From NCBI GenBank assembly GCA_003576845.1, contig QEVJ01000008.1:1-64000 (forward strand): DNA of 64,000 bases, in the 5' to 3' direction. Below are positions 54,394 through 63,410 of the stretch, in pieces. Made by a program: the position numbers and the translations under genes. This stretch comes from Planctomycetota bacterium (GTDB lineage Bacteria; Planctomycetota; Planctomycetia; Pirellulales; PLA5). The notes under the pieces were generated by a model. It made no database searches. It was not told the DNA's origin and saw nothing but the letters and a program-made list of their open reading frames with translations. Numbering within the stretch: position 1 is the stretch's first letter; each line of letters starts with the position of its first letter.

Positions 54394-56679
54394 ATGTCGC
54401 GTCACATCCGCACCGCCAGCCGCGCTGGCGCAACGTCCTGGGGACATGCCGCCATTGGGTTCGCCCTGCTGGCCGCAACCGGGGCCTTTCTGGCGTCCCG
54501 CCCGCAAACCGCTCGGGCCGACGACACGGCGGTTGCGACGGCGAAGGGCTCGGTTGCCAAGGATGCCGACGCCAAGGATGCCGCTGCGAACAACGCCGCC
54601 CTGGTCGAGGAGCGGCTGTTCTCGTCGGTCAAATACCTCGCGTCGGACGAACTCGAAGGCCGAGGAATCGGCACCAAGGGACTCGATGCGGCCGCGTTCT
54701 TTCTCGCCGCCGAGTTCACGAAGCTCGGCCTGCGAACGGACGCAGTCGAAGGCACGCCGTTCCAAAACTTCAAGATCAGCCTTCGCACGCAACTCGGGCC
54801 CAAGGAGTCCAACCGGCTTGCGTTCGTCGTGCCCAAGGGCGAGGCTGACAAGACCGAAACGGTCGACCTGGAGCTGGGCAAATCGTTCACGCCGCTGGCC
54901 GTGGGCGGTTCCGCCAAGTTCGATTTGCCGCTCGTGTTCGCCGGCTACGGCATTACCGCCAAAGACGAAGGCTACGACGATTACGCCGGGATCGACGTGA
55001 AGGACAAGGCCGTCGTCATCCTCCGACACAACCCGCAAGTCGATCAGCCCGGTGGACTTTTCACCACCGGCCACGGTCCGTCGCGGCACGCGACCTTCGA
55101 CACGAAGATTTCCAACGCCTATCAGCACGGAGCCGCGCTGGTCATCCTGGTCAACGGTTCGGCCGAAATCGAAAAGCAAATCGCGGGTCACCAGAGGCGC
55201 TGGCTCGAATCGACCGACAAGCTCGCCGCCGCGCACGCGGAGTTCAAGAAGATCGAGAACCCGACCAGCGAACAGCTCGCGAAGCACCGCGAAGAAACGA
55301 CGAAGCTCTCTGACGAAATCAAGAAGTATGCCCAGCGCTGGCAGGACGCGACCGACCCGCTGCTCGAATTCGAGCGGGCCGGCAGCGACAACAACGGCCG
55401 CAAAATACCGGTCGTGTTCTGTACGCGGGCGGCCGCGGACCGGGTCATCAAGGCGGCACTCGGCAAAGACTTAGCGACGATCGAACGCGAGATCGACGCA
55501 GGCGCGCCGGCCGCCGCCAGCGTGACAGGCACCGAGGGAGGCCAGAAGGCTACAAGCGACGCGAGTGTGTCGACGCCGCCCGTCGCCACCGAACCGGCGG
55601 AAGCGAAACCGGACGACGGCAATTCGAAAAAGCTTCCCAAGCCCACGCCGAGAAGCGCGGCCTTGGGCGTTTGCCGGGCGGTTGGCGAAACGGCGGTTAC
55701 GCGCGAGGACGCGAGCGTCAAGAACGTCATTGCAGTGCTCGACGGCGAAGGTCCGCTGGCCGACGAAACGGTGGTCATCGGGGCGCACTACGACCACCTC
55801 GGCCGCGGCGGCTCCGGCTCGCTCGCCCGCGGCAGCACCGACATCCACAACGGCGCGGACGACAACGCCTCCGGCACGGCGGCCTTGCTCGAAGTTGCTC
55901 GCTCGCTCGCGACCGAGAAAAACGAAGGTCCACGGCGGCGGATCGTGTTCATGGCATTTTCGGCCGAAGAACGCGGCCTCATCGGCAGCGCCTACTACGT
56001 CAACAATCCCGTGTTCCCGCTCGAAAAGACCGTCGCCATGCTCAATATGGACATGGTCGGCCGCGTGTCGGACAACAAGCTGATCGTCCAAGGCGCCGAC
56101 ACGGCCGACGAATTCAAGGCCTGGGTCGAAAAGGCGAACGAGACGGCTCTCTTCAAGCTGACGCATCAGCCAGGCGGATTCGGGCCGAGCGACCACGCCT
56201 CGTTCTACCCCAAGAGAATTCCAGTGATGCACTTCTTTACCGGCCTGCACTCCGACTATCACCGTCCCAGCGACGACTACGACAAAGTCGACGTGGCCGG
56301 CATGAGGAAAGTGGTCGAAATGGTCACCTACGTCGCGACGCAAGTCGCCGAGAAGCCCGAACGGCCCACGTTTCGCGAAGGCAAGCAACCGGCCCCGCGG
56401 CGCGGCGGCGGCGACCGGCCGTACTTCGGCAGCATTCCGGATTTCGGCGAACCGGTCGACGGCCTCAAGATTTCCGGCGTGACGAAAGACGGCCCGGCGG
56501 CAAAGGGCGGCCTCCAGGGCGGCGACATCATCACGATGCTCGGCGACAACAAGATCGGTAATCTCGAAGACTTCGACGCCGCCCTGCGAAAGTTCAAAGC
56601 CGGGGACAAGATCTCCGTCGCCGTCAAACGCAAGGACGAAGCGCTCAAGCTCGAAGTAACGGTCGAAGAGCCGCGGTAG
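54394..56679 (+). CDS. exported M28-family peptidase with PA and PDZ domains
   Basis: From the ATG at 54394, with GAGGA upstream, the protein is 761 residues with a signal peptide (IGFALLAATGAFLASRPQTA). A protease-associated segment lies at about 150-400 (FAGYGITAKDEGYDDYAGID). The M28 zinc-aminopeptidase core follows: VVIGAHYDHLGRGG, IHNGADDNASGTAALLEVAR, FMAFSAEERGLIGS, LNMDMVGR and HSDYHRPSDDYD, giving the His, Asp, Glu, Asp and His ligands. A C-terminal PDZ domain has SGVTKDGPAAKGGLQGGDII. It should be an active, exported aminopeptidase. It is divergent from the receiver gene. Confidence 0.9.
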   Translation: MSRHIRTASRAGATSWGHAAIGFALLAATGAFLASRPQTARADDTAVATAKGSVAKDADAKDAAANNAALVEERLFSSVKYLASDELEGRGIGTKGLDAAAFFLAAEFTKLGLRTDAVEGTPFQNFKISLRTQLGPKESNRLAFVVPKGEADKTETVDLELGKSFTPLAVGGSAKFDLPLVFAGYGITAKDEGYDDYAGIDVKDKAVVILRHNPQVDQPGGLFTTGHGPSRHATFDTKISNAYQHGAALVILVNGSAEIEKQIAGHQRRWLESTDKLAAAHAEFKKIENPTSEQLAKHREETTKLSDEIKKYAQRWQDATDPLLEFERAGSDNNGRKIPVVFCTRAAADRVIKAALGKDLATIEREIDAGAPAAASVTGTEGGQKATSDASVSTPPVATEPAEAKPDDGNSKKLPKPTPRSAALGVCRAVGETAVTREDASVKNVIAVLDGEGPLADETVVIGAHYDHLGRGGSGSLARGSTDIHNGADDNASGTAALLEVARSLATEKNEGPRRRIVFMAFSAEERGLIGSAYYVNNPVFPLEKTVAMLNMDMVGRVSDNKLIVQGADTADEFKAWVEKANETALFKLTHQPGGFGPSDHASFYPKRIPVMHFFTGLHSDYHRPSDDYDKVDVAGMRKVVEMVTYVATQVAEKPERPTFREGKQPAPRRGGGDRPYFGSIPDFGEPVDGLKISGVTKDGPAAKGGLQGGDIITMLGDNKIGNLEDFDAALRKFKAGDKISVAVKRKDEALKLEVTVEEPR

Positions 56680-56715
56680 TTCATTGAGCTCGACTTGCGC
56701 TAGTTCCGACAACAC

Positions 56716-57099
56716 ATGGTGACGTTCACGAAGTACGATCCCAGAAACGAGGACTGGTCGCCGCAAGGCGCGTTGTTCGTTCGCGGATCGTGGACCGTCG
56801 AGTCGCGAGAGGAGGCGCTGGCTCGTGCGCCCGATTTAGCAATCCGATTCTTTGGCGAAATCTTTCGTCTTTACCCGAACTTGGCGAACGACGCCACGTT
56901 TTTGCGGTGGTCGGAACAGGCCGAAGACGTTTTCGCAATATTCGCCAAACCCGATAGTGGCTTTGGTGTTCAGGTCGACTGCGTTCTTGGGTACTTGATC
57001 GTGTGGGGAGAGGGCGGCCAAGCGGAGTATGGTCACTGGCATGAAGATCCCGTGACACCCGCTCTAGACCACGTGCACCGCTTGGTGTCTGGCGGTTAG
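56716..57099 (+). CDS. hypothetical acidic protein
   Basis: The 127-residue protein starts MVTFTKYDPRNEDWSPQGAL and continues through VRGSWTVESREEALARAPDL. It is rich in aromatic and acidic residues (FLRWSEQAEDVFAIF, GEGGQAEYGHWHEDP), with no signal peptide or membrane helix. The composition recalls small immunity-type proteins, but no family is recognised and no toxin lies beside it. It follows the M28 gene by 36 bases. Confidence 0.5.
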   Translation: MVTFTKYDPRNEDWSPQGALFVRGSWTVESREEALARAPDLAIRFFGEIFRLYPNLANDATFLRWSEQAEDVFAIFAKPDSGFGVQVDCVLGYLIVWGEGGQAEYGHWHEDPVTPALDHVHRLVSGG

Positions 57100-57195
57100 T
57101 CGCCGGAACCGTGAGCCTTTTATCCTTCCGCGAGACGTAGCCTCCCGCCAGCGAACCACTCCCGTTACGCGCTCGCGCGCGGTATCATCGCCGCC

Positions 57196-58605
57196 ATGCC
57201 CGAACAGCCAGGCGACGCGGCCGCCGCCGCCGCCAGCGCGGCGCCGCTCGACGTGCTGGTGATCGACAACGACAAGGACCACGCCCAGGCCGTGGCCGAA
57301 AGCCTCGCGCGGATCGGCTATCGCTGTACCGTCGCTACCAGCGGTCCGGAAGGGGCCAAATTGCTCGACGATCGGGCTTTCGACATCATCATCACCGACC
57401 TGATGATGGCGGGCGTCGACGGCCTCGAAATCCTCCGCCGCGCCAAGGAAAACCTGGCCGACGTCGAGGTGATTCTGATCACCGGCCATGCTTCGATCAG
57501 TTCCGCCGTCGCCGCGATGCAGCAGGGGGCTTTCCACTACCTCGAAAAATCCGGCATCGCCGAACTGCGCGCCGTTACCAACAGCGCCGCCGAAAAGGTC
57601 CGCCTCAAGCGGGCGAATCTCGAACTCAACCGCCGGCTCGATGAAAAGTTCGGCTTCGAGGGCGTCGTCGGCGCAAGCCCCCAGATGAACGACGTCATCG
57701 AGCGGCTCAAGCGCATCGCTCCGACCGACGCCACCGTCCTGATCCAAGGCGAAACGGGCACCGGCAAGGAACTCGTCGCTCAGGCCCTCCACCAAAACAG
57801 CCCTCGCAAGAAAAAAGCGTTCGTCGCCCTTAACTGCGCCGCGCTCAGCGAGAACATCCTCGAAAGCGAGTTGTTCGGCCACGTCAAAGGGGCTTTCACC
57901 GACGCTTCGGCCGATCGCGTCGGCAAGTTCGAATTTGCCCACGGCGGCACGATGTTCCTGGACGAGGTCGGCGACATGCCGCTGCCCACGCAGATCAAGC
58001 TCCTGCGCGTGCTCGAAAACGGCGAGATCACGCGCGTGGGGTCGAACGATCCGATCAAAGTCAACGTCCGCATCGTCTCGGCCACCAACCGCAATCTTGA
58101 AGACGCGATCGAAGCCGGCACGTTTCGCAGCGACCTGTACCATCGGCTCAAGGTCGTCACGATCCGCTTGCCGCGGTTGGCCGAGCGGTCGCAGGACATT
58201 CCGCTTTTGATCGACCATTTTACGAAGCAGTTCGCCAAGCGGCACAACAAGCACGTCCGCGGCATGTCGACCGCCGCCCGGCGGAAGTTCGTCGCCTACC
58301 CGTGGCCGGGCAACGTCCGCGAGCTGAGGAACTTCGTCGAGAGCATGGTCGTGGTCGACTACGATGGGCTGCTCGACGTGGACGACTTGCCGAGCGAGCT
58401 TTCCGACGCGAGCGACGCCGTGCAAACGCCGATCGCCGCCCAACAGGGCCTCGCCAGTCTCGTCGGCCGCCCGCTCGACGAACTCGAACGCCTGTTCATC
58501 CTCGAAACGCTCAACGCCGCCGCCGGCAACCGCGAAGAAGCCGCGAAGATGCTCGGCATCGGCGAGCGGACGCTGTATCGTAAGATCAAAGACTACGGGG
58601 TGTAA
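57196..58605 (+). CDS. NtrC-family sigma-54-dependent response regulator
   Basis: The 469-residue protein has a receiver ([10 protein letters not shown], acceptor Asp at about 68 in TDLMM, Lys at about 118). An AAA+ domain follows, with Walker A GETGTGKE (185-192), [13 protein letters not shown] and Walker [13 protein letters not shown]-terminal Fis-type helix-turn-helix reads [16 protein letters not shown]. It should activate sigma-54 promoters after phosphorylation. The loop that contacts sigma-54 is GAFTDA instead of GAFTGA (232-237). No partner kinase is adjacent, although the FHA-GAF kinase lies 3.6 kb away. Confidence 0.9.
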   Translation: MPEQPGDAAAAAASAAPLDVLVIDNDKDHAQAVAESLARIGYRCTVATSGPEGAKLLDDRAFDIIITDLMMAGVDGLEILRRAKENLADVEVILITGHASISSAVAAMQQGAFHYLEKSGIAELRAVTNSAAEKVRLKRANLELNRRLDEKFGFEGVVGASPQMNDVIERLKRIAPTDATVLIQGETGTGKELVAQALHQNSPRKKKAFVALNCAALSENILESELFGHVKGAFTDASADRVGKFEFAHGGTMFLDEVGDMPLPTQIKLLRVLENGEITRVGSNDPIKVNVRIVSATNRNLEDAIEAGTFRSDLYHRLKVVTIRLPRLAERSQDIPLLIDHFTKQFAKRHNKHVRGMSTAARRKFVAYPWPGNVRELRNFVESMVVVDYDGLLDVDDLPSELSDASDAVQTPIAAQQGLASLVGRPLDELERLFILETLNAAAGNREEAAKMLGIGERTLYRKIKDYGV

Positions 58606-58716
58606 GTCTCAAGTCTCAAGGTTCAAATATGGCATGAGGCTTAAGCGTCAATGCAAAGCTCGGGCCGCCATTTATGCCTTAAGCCTTATTTGAGCCTTGA
58701 GACTTGAAGCTTCGAC
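58604..58716. repeat. two-armed heptad element overlapping the regulator stop
   Basis: AAGTCTC, AAGTCTC, AAGGTTC begin at 58604, inside the TAA stop of the NtrC-type gene. After a centre of about 50 bases the other arm reads GCCTTAA, GCCTTAT, TTGAGCC, TTGAGAC, TTGAAGC. It ends upstream of mutL. Confidence 0.7.
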
Positions 58717-58791
58717 CTTTCGCCCCCGGCAACCTCAGGACCACCGCCAGCGCCGCGAAGGCGTTCTATCTCGACAAGGACGGTAAGCACC

Positions 58792-60780
58792 ATGCCTCGG
58801 ATTCGGCAGCTCTCGCAGAGTGTCATCAACAAGATCGCCGCGGGCGAGGTCATCGAGCGGCCGGCGAGCGTCGTCAAGGAGTTGATGGAGAACGCCGTCG
58901 ACTCCGGCGCGACGCGGATCGACGTGGCGATCGAACAAGGCGGTTCAGCCCTGGTGCGCGTCGTCGATAACGGCTGCGGGATCGCGGCCGACGAACTAAC
59001 GCTGGCCGTTGCCGCGCACGCGACCAGCAAGATCGCCGACGCCGACGACCTGTTCCGCGTCGCCACGCTCGGTTTCCGCGGCGAGGCGCTGGCGTCCATC
59101 GCGGAAGTGAGTCAACTCGCCATGCGCAGCCGCACGAGCGAAGACGCCGCGGGCGCCGAGGTCGAAGTCAACGGCGGACTCGTCCGCGGCCCTGCGCCGT
59201 GCGGAGCGGCGGTCGGGACGCAGATCGAAGTCCGCAACCTATTCTTCAACACGCCCGTCCGCCGCAAATTCCTCAAGAGCACGCAAACCGAAGCCGGGCA
59301 CGCGAGCGAAGCCTTCACCCGCATCGCGCTCGCCCATGCCGGCATCCACTTTACGCTCCGCCACAACGACCGGCTGCTATTCGATCTGCCGCCGACCGCC
59401 GAGCTTCGCGGCCGCATCGCGGCGCTGTTCGGCCAGGAATTGGCCGATCGCCTGATCGACGTCGACAATCGCGACGGCGACGTTCGGCTTTGGGGCTACG
59501 TCGCCGATCCCAGCGAGAGCCGCGCCAACAACCGCACGCAATACCTGTTCCTCAACGGCCGGCACATCCGCGACCGGTCGCTCCAGCACGCGCTCGGCGA
59601 AGCCTACCGCGGTTTGCTGCTTACCGGCCGATTTCCCGTCGCGATGTTGCACCTGTCGATGCCGGCCGAGCTGATCGACGTCAACGTCCATCCGACGAAG
59701 CTCGAAGTCCGCTTTGCGGACGGCGGGCGACTCTACAGTCAGTTGCTGGGCACGCTGCGGGCGCGGTTCTTGTCGACCGATTTGACCGCCAGGGGAAACG
59801 CGAGCCGCGCCGAAGCCGGCGTTTCCGAGACCGAAGAGTTCGCCGCAACCGTCGACCGCGACGACTTCGATGCGGCCGCCGTCGCCCGGCGGCAAGCCGA
59901 ACTCGTCGATTGGGCGAAAGGCAAACTGGCCGAAGCAACCGCCCAACGCGAATTTGCCGGGGCGCTCGGCTTTGGCATGGGCAACGGTCGGGACGCCGCC
60001 GTCGCCGCAGGCCCGCCGAGATTCGACCGCGCCGATTTTTTCCGGCCTCATGCGCCGTTGGAAGTCCACCGCCTCGATCGCACGGCCGGCGCGGGCGACT
60101 TTCCCGACGAGGAGCCCGAACCCGAGGGCCTCGCAGAGTTCGAACGGGCGACGGCCGACGAGCCCGCGCCGGCCCGGCCGGATTCGCTCGCGTCGGCGTA
60201 CCGCCTCGACGCGCCGCACGCCTTGCAAATCCACAATCGTTACATCGTGACCGAGAGTCCCGAGGGCGTGGTCGTCATCGACCAACACGCGCTGCACGAG
60301 CGCATACTCTACGAACAACTCCGCGCGAAGGTGCTCGCCGGCGCGGTCGAGTCGCAGCAACTACTCGTGCCGGAGCCGGTCGACCTGACGCCGGCCGAAG
60401 CGGCGGCGGTTCTCGATCGCGCGGAATTGCTCGCCGACCTGGGCATTCGCGTCGCGCCGTTCGGCGGCGGGACGATCATCGTGTCGAGCTATCCGGCGAT
60501 GCTCGCGAACCTCAGCCCCGCCGAATTGTTGCGCGATGTCGTCGACCGCATTTCCACCGAAGGCAAGACGCTCGAACGGCGCGATCTCGTGGACGAGCTC
60601 TTGCACATGATCGCCTGCAAAGCCGCGATCAAGGCCGGCGACCGTCTCACGCACGACGAGATCACGGCTCTGCTTGCCGCGCGGCATCTGGCCGAGGACG
60701 CTCATCACTGTCCGCACGGCCGCCCCACCGCACTAGTTTTCACCCGCGAAGAGTTGGATCGCCAGTTCAAGCGGACATAA
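58792..60780 (+). CDS. mutL: DNA mismatch repair protein MutL
   Basis: MutL links mismatch recognition by MutS to strand removal. The 662-residue protein has the GHKL ATPase signatures IAAGEVIERPASVVKELMEN, VDNGCGI, HATSKI and GFRGEAL. The C-terminal part carries the metal-dependent endonuclease motif DQHALHERILYE, which fits DQHAx2Ex4E, plus ACKAAIKAG and CPHGRP near the end. It is therefore the nicking type of MutL, used by bacteria without MutH-directed repair. mutS is not in the window. The linker is long and Glu/Ala-rich. A heptad element precedes it. Confidence 0.95.
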   Translation: MPRIRQLSQSVINKIAAGEVIERPASVVKELMENAVDSGATRIDVAIEQGGSALVRVVDNGCGIAADELTLAVAAHATSKIADADDLFRVATLGFRGEALASIAEVSQLAMRSRTSEDAAGAEVEVNGGLVRGPAPCGAAVGTQIEVRNLFFNTPVRRKFLKSTQTEAGHASEAFTRIALAHAGIHFTLRHNDRLLFDLPPTAELRGRIAALFGQELADRLIDVDNRDGDVRLWGYVADPSESRANNRTQYLFLNGRHIRDRSLQHALGEAYRGLLLTGRFPVAMLHLSMPAELIDVNVHPTKLEVRFADGGRLYSQLLGTLRARFLSTDLTARGNASRAEAGVSETEEFAATVDRDDFDAAAVARRQAELVDWAKGKLAEATAQREFAGALGFGMGNGRDAAVAAGPPRFDRADFFRPHAPLEVHRLDRTAGAGDFPDEEPEPEGLAEFERATADEPAPARPDSLASAYRLDAPHALQIHNRYIVTESPEGVVVIDQHALHERILYEQLRAKVLAGAVESQQLLVPEPVDLTPAEAAAVLDRAELLADLGIRVAPFGGGTIIVSSYPAMLANLSPAELLRDVVDRISTEGKTLERRDLVDELLHMIACKAAIKAGDRLTHDEITALLAARHLAEDAHHCPHGRPTALVFTREELDRQFKRT

Positions 60781-60781
60781 A

Positions 60782-60837
60782 TGCAAATCGGCCCAAACCG
60801 ACGTAACTGCCGACGGCGGACGAGCGGCGGATTTGCA
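60782..60837. terminator. inverted repeat between convergent mutL and lipoprotein genes
   Basis: TGCAAATC at 60782-60789 is matched by GATTTGCA at 60830-60837 with a GC-rich centre. Lying between convergent genes it could act as a two-way terminator. No T-run is present. Confidence 0.3.
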
Positions 60838-60850
60838 CGGCGATCGTCTC

Positions 60851-61306
60851 TCAATCCCACCACAGATAGATCTGCGGCGCGGCCGCGACGTCCGGCGAGT
60901 CGAACCCTTCGCGCCGTAATTCGGCTCGGCATAGGTCCACGACGGACTTTCTCAATTCCGGGTCGCTTGGCAACGTCACCACGAGCGCGTCGGCATACGG
61001 TCCACCCTCTCCCATCACCGTTTCCTCATCGTCCCTAATCGTATCGTTAGGCACGACCACCTTCGCGGCGCCGGCGGCGTACAGAGCCTCAACGTATTTC
61101 ACGGCATTCTCGGTCTCCAGAAACCGGTTGGATGCGAGCGCAGCTTCATTCCCGTTCGACTTGAGCCAGGCGAGCGCCTCGGGGCCATCCATGACGACGT
61201 GTTCATCGGCCTGCTGCGTCTCGCCGATGGCGTCGAGGAAACGCTGGTCCACGCAACCCGAAAAGATCAGCACCGCGGCGGCGAAAAACATCCAATGGCG
61301 CGACAT
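60851..61306 (-). CDS. small hypothetical lipoprotein
   Basis: The ATG at 61306 gives 151 residues with a leader ending in LIFSGC, a lipobox with Cys at about 18. The mature part is acidic and mixed alpha/beta (ALAWLKSNGNEAALASNRF, GGPYADALVVTLPSD). No family is recognised. It converges on mutL. It may be membrane-anchored, but its role is unknown. Confidence 0.6.
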   Translation of the reverse strand: MSRHWMFFAAAVLIFSGCVDQRFLDAIGETQQADEHVVMDGPEALAWLKSNGNEAALASNRFLETENAVKYVEALYAAGAAKVVVPNDTIRDDEETVMGEGGPYADALVVTLPSDPELRKSVVDLCRAELRREGFDSPDVAAAPQIYLWWD

Positions 61307-61677
61307 TGCCGGAAACCTCACCGAATGGAGTGCGGCAGCTCGTGCCGAGGCGAACCGTTCGCTTGCGTGCCGAGCCCAGACGTAGGAAAGCCTACGCCGC
61401 AAACGCGGAGGCGGTGGTTCGACGTCGACGCGTCGCCGAAAGAACGTTGCCAACTCGCCTCAGGACGGCAAGATGCCAAATCGCAACGCGCCAAAAAGAA
61501 ACAGGGGGCGTCGTTACGACCGCCGGCCCTTGCTCGCCAAGTTCGCCGAACGGGTCGCACGCGAAGGGACGCACGGCTGCTTTACGAGCCGTTTTTTGCC
61601 CTCTCGCGCGGCCGCAACGGCACTTTGCCGCCGCGGCTCCAACGCCCCCAACTACCGCGCAGACTCGAAGGCGCCTT
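61307..61677. other. intergenic region, nothing identified
   Basis: These 371 bases lie between the lipoprotein start and the hsp20 stop, both leftward. Open frames are arginine-rich and look like shadows of GC-rich DNA. No repeat or fold was recognised. Confidence 0.4.
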
Positions 61678-62127
61678 TCACGCCTTCACTGGGATCTCCT
61701 TCCGCACTGCTTCCGGCATTTTGGCGATCGTGACGTGGAGCACGCCGTCTTTGAACACCGCCTCCACTTTCTCCCGATCCGCGCCGGTGGGCAGAGGAAC
61801 CAAGCGGCGGAACTCACCGTGCCGCCGTTCGACCCGATGGAAGGTCTTCCCCTTCTCCTCCTTCTCTTCCTTCTTCTCGCCCGTAATCCACAAACCGTTC
61901 TCCAGCATTTCGACGTGGAAGTCTTCGGCTTTCACGCCCGGAAGCTCGACGGTCACTTCGACCATCTTCTCCGTCTCGGCGACGTCGACTTTAGGAGTGA
62001 ATTTCGTCATTTCACCCCAACCTTCGGTTTCGCCGAAGAACCGGTTCATCATGCGGCCGAAATCGTCGTCGACATCGGCCAGCATCCGCGGAAACCGCGT
62101 CGTCCATGGAACCAATTCGCGAAACAT
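61678..62127 (-). CDS. Hsp20/alpha-crystallin small heat-shock protein
   Basis: From the ATG at 62127, with AGGAGG at ideal spacing, the protein is 149 residues. The alpha-crystallin domain spans about 40-135 (FTPKVDVAETEKMVEVTVEL, PGVKAEDFHVEMLENGLWIT, EGKGKTFHRVERRHGEFRRL region and FKDGVLHVTI). A C-terminal KEIPVKA carries the I-x-V-type anchor used for oligomer assembly. It holds unfolding proteins without ATP. The small charged protein upstream may share its transcript. Confidence 0.9.
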   Translation of the reverse strand: MFRELVPWTTRFPRMLADVDDDFGRMMNRFFGETEGWGEMTKFTPKVDVAETEKMVEVTVELPGVKAEDFHVEMLENGLWITGEKKEEKEEKGKTFHRVERRHGEFRRLVPLPTGADREKVEAVFKDGVLHVTIAKMPEAVRKEIPVKA

Positions 62128-62130
62128 AGC

Positions 62131-62200
62131 ACACCTCCTGCCGGACACTGCCGGCGCCTTTCCCTCGCCGCCGGCCTTACGCAAACCGGTCGGCGGCGAA
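62131..62200 (-). promoter_or_regulatory. structured hsp20 leader with strong Shine-Dalgarno site
   Basis: Read on the minus strand, CGCCGCCG pairs with CGGCGGCG in one hairpin. A second short hairpin, GCCGG with CCGGC, ends directly before the AGGAGGTGT ribosome site at 62131-62139. Many small heat-shock genes have RNA thermometers in this place, but the ribosome site here is not itself clearly paired. Confidence 0.3.
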
Positions 62201-62307
62201 CCTTTCCGATTTCAATACGCTCCTTTCTCTATTGTTTGTTACGCAATTCACGAACCGTTGGTTCGCTCGCCCGCACTGCCGAACTCGCTGCAGATTGGGA
62301 ACCTCAC

Positions 62308-62502
62308 TCAGCAAACCTCCTCGAGTACCAACGGCCTGAGCCGATCGACCAGCCGCAACAGAGCGGCCTGTTCGGCCAACAATTCGTCGTGTCGCTTGTC
62401 GGTCAAGCAATGCCGAATTAGCGGCCCCATTCCCAACAGTCGCTCCTCCACGACTTCCTGGAGCAAGCGACGTTCGTCTTCTTCGAGTTCAATGATCAAC
62501 AT
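62308..62502 (-). CDS. small charged coiled-coil-like protein
   Basis: The 64-residue protein reads MLIIELEEDERRLLQEVVEE and continues through GPLIRHCLTDKRHDELLAEQ. It is helical, very Glu/Leu/Arg-rich and likely coiled. It lies 180 bases upstream of hsp20 on the same strand. No family is recognised. The short length makes it less certain. Confidence 0.5.
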   Translation of the reverse strand: MLIIELEEDERRLLQEVVEERLLGMGPLIRHCLTDKRHDELLAEQAALLRLVDRLRPLVLEEVC

Positions 62503-62957
62503 AAGGCACCTGTCGTTTGGGCCGATTCGGAACGCTTGTTTGGACGTTGGCGACTATTGCGCCGCCTGCGTGGATACAGGGCAAACGCTGCGCCAATCGG
62601 CGGTAATTTGCCGGCAGGAGAGCGAGCGTCGAAATCCGCGGGCGCAAAGCGCTTTCGCGCCTTTTGTCGTGGGGTTTCCCGACGCGGCGTTCGGCGGTTC
62701 GCGTGCGGACGTGCGCGCCCCCAGTCTCTTGCCGCACACCACGGTACCCGCAATTATTCGGGAACGGACGCTTTCGGACGCACGGCGCTCGTGCAGCCGA
62801 CGTCCACGCCGGGCGAGACGGCGCCGACGCGCCACGGCGTTATCGCGGTAGCCAAAATGAAGTATCCTTGTGCGAAAACGCCCATCGCCCGCGCGAGGCC
62901 ATGCAGTGGTCTACGCGCCGATCCCGCCATGAGGCTCGCTAACCCCCGCCCGCCGAC
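62503..62957. other. intergenic region, nothing identified
   Basis: These 455 bases lie between the small leftward gene and the rightward membrane-protein gene and should hold both promoters. Frames here are arginine-rich and lack recognisable protein features. No repeat was recognised. Confidence 0.4.
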
Positions 62958-63395
62958 ATGACCCGCACCGCCGTCAATTTCCTCCTCGATACGCTGCTGT
63001 TGCTTTTCTTTTCGAGTTTGGTTTGGGTCGCCGCGACGTTGCAGTTCGTGTTTCCGCCCGGGCCGGAAGCCGACGGCTGGCGGCTTTGGGGCTGTGGATA
63101 CGCCGAATGGGCCAATGTCCAGTTCGCCTTGATTGCCATTCTGCTCGCGGGCGTCGTGCTGCACGTCATGCTCCATTGGACGTGGGTCTGCGGCGTCGTG
63201 GCCAGCCGGTATGGCCGCGAGAAGAAGGGCAAAGTCGACGACGGCGTGCGCACGCTCTACGGCGTCGGCCTGTTGATTGCCATTCTGCACGTCATCGGCA
63301 TCGCGTTGACCGCGGCGACGCTAACGATCGAGGATCCGGCGCAGGTCGAATCGTCGAACGCCGCCGCCGATTCTGTGCGAGCATCCGCGGACTAA
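62958..63395 (+). CDS. DUF4405-like membrane protein
   Basis: The 145-residue protein has three to four hydrophobic segments (NFLLDTLLLLFFSSLVWVAA, FALIAILLAGVVLHVMLHWT, LLIAILHVIGIALTAATL). The histidines in VVLHVMLHWTWV fit the DUF4405 pattern, whose members resemble small b-type cytochrome membrane domains. A basic loop, RYGREKKGKVDDGVRTLYG, is cytoplasmic. It converges on the partial exporter gene. The family call is tentative. Confidence 0.55.
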   Translation: MTRTAVNFLLDTLLLLFFSSLVWVAATLQFVFPPGPEADGWRLWGCGYAEWANVQFALIAILLAGVVLHVMLHWTWVCGVVASRYGREKKGKVDDGVRTLYGVGLLIAILHVIGIALTAATLTIEDPAQVESSNAAADSVRASAD

Positions 63396-63410
63396 AGAAT
63401 CCGGCGCGCC

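Noticed and set aside
62536-62961. 141-residue rightward frame before the DUF4405-like gene
   Set aside because: Arg/Ala-rich composition, no domain, and it overlaps the start of the more convincing membrane-protein gene.
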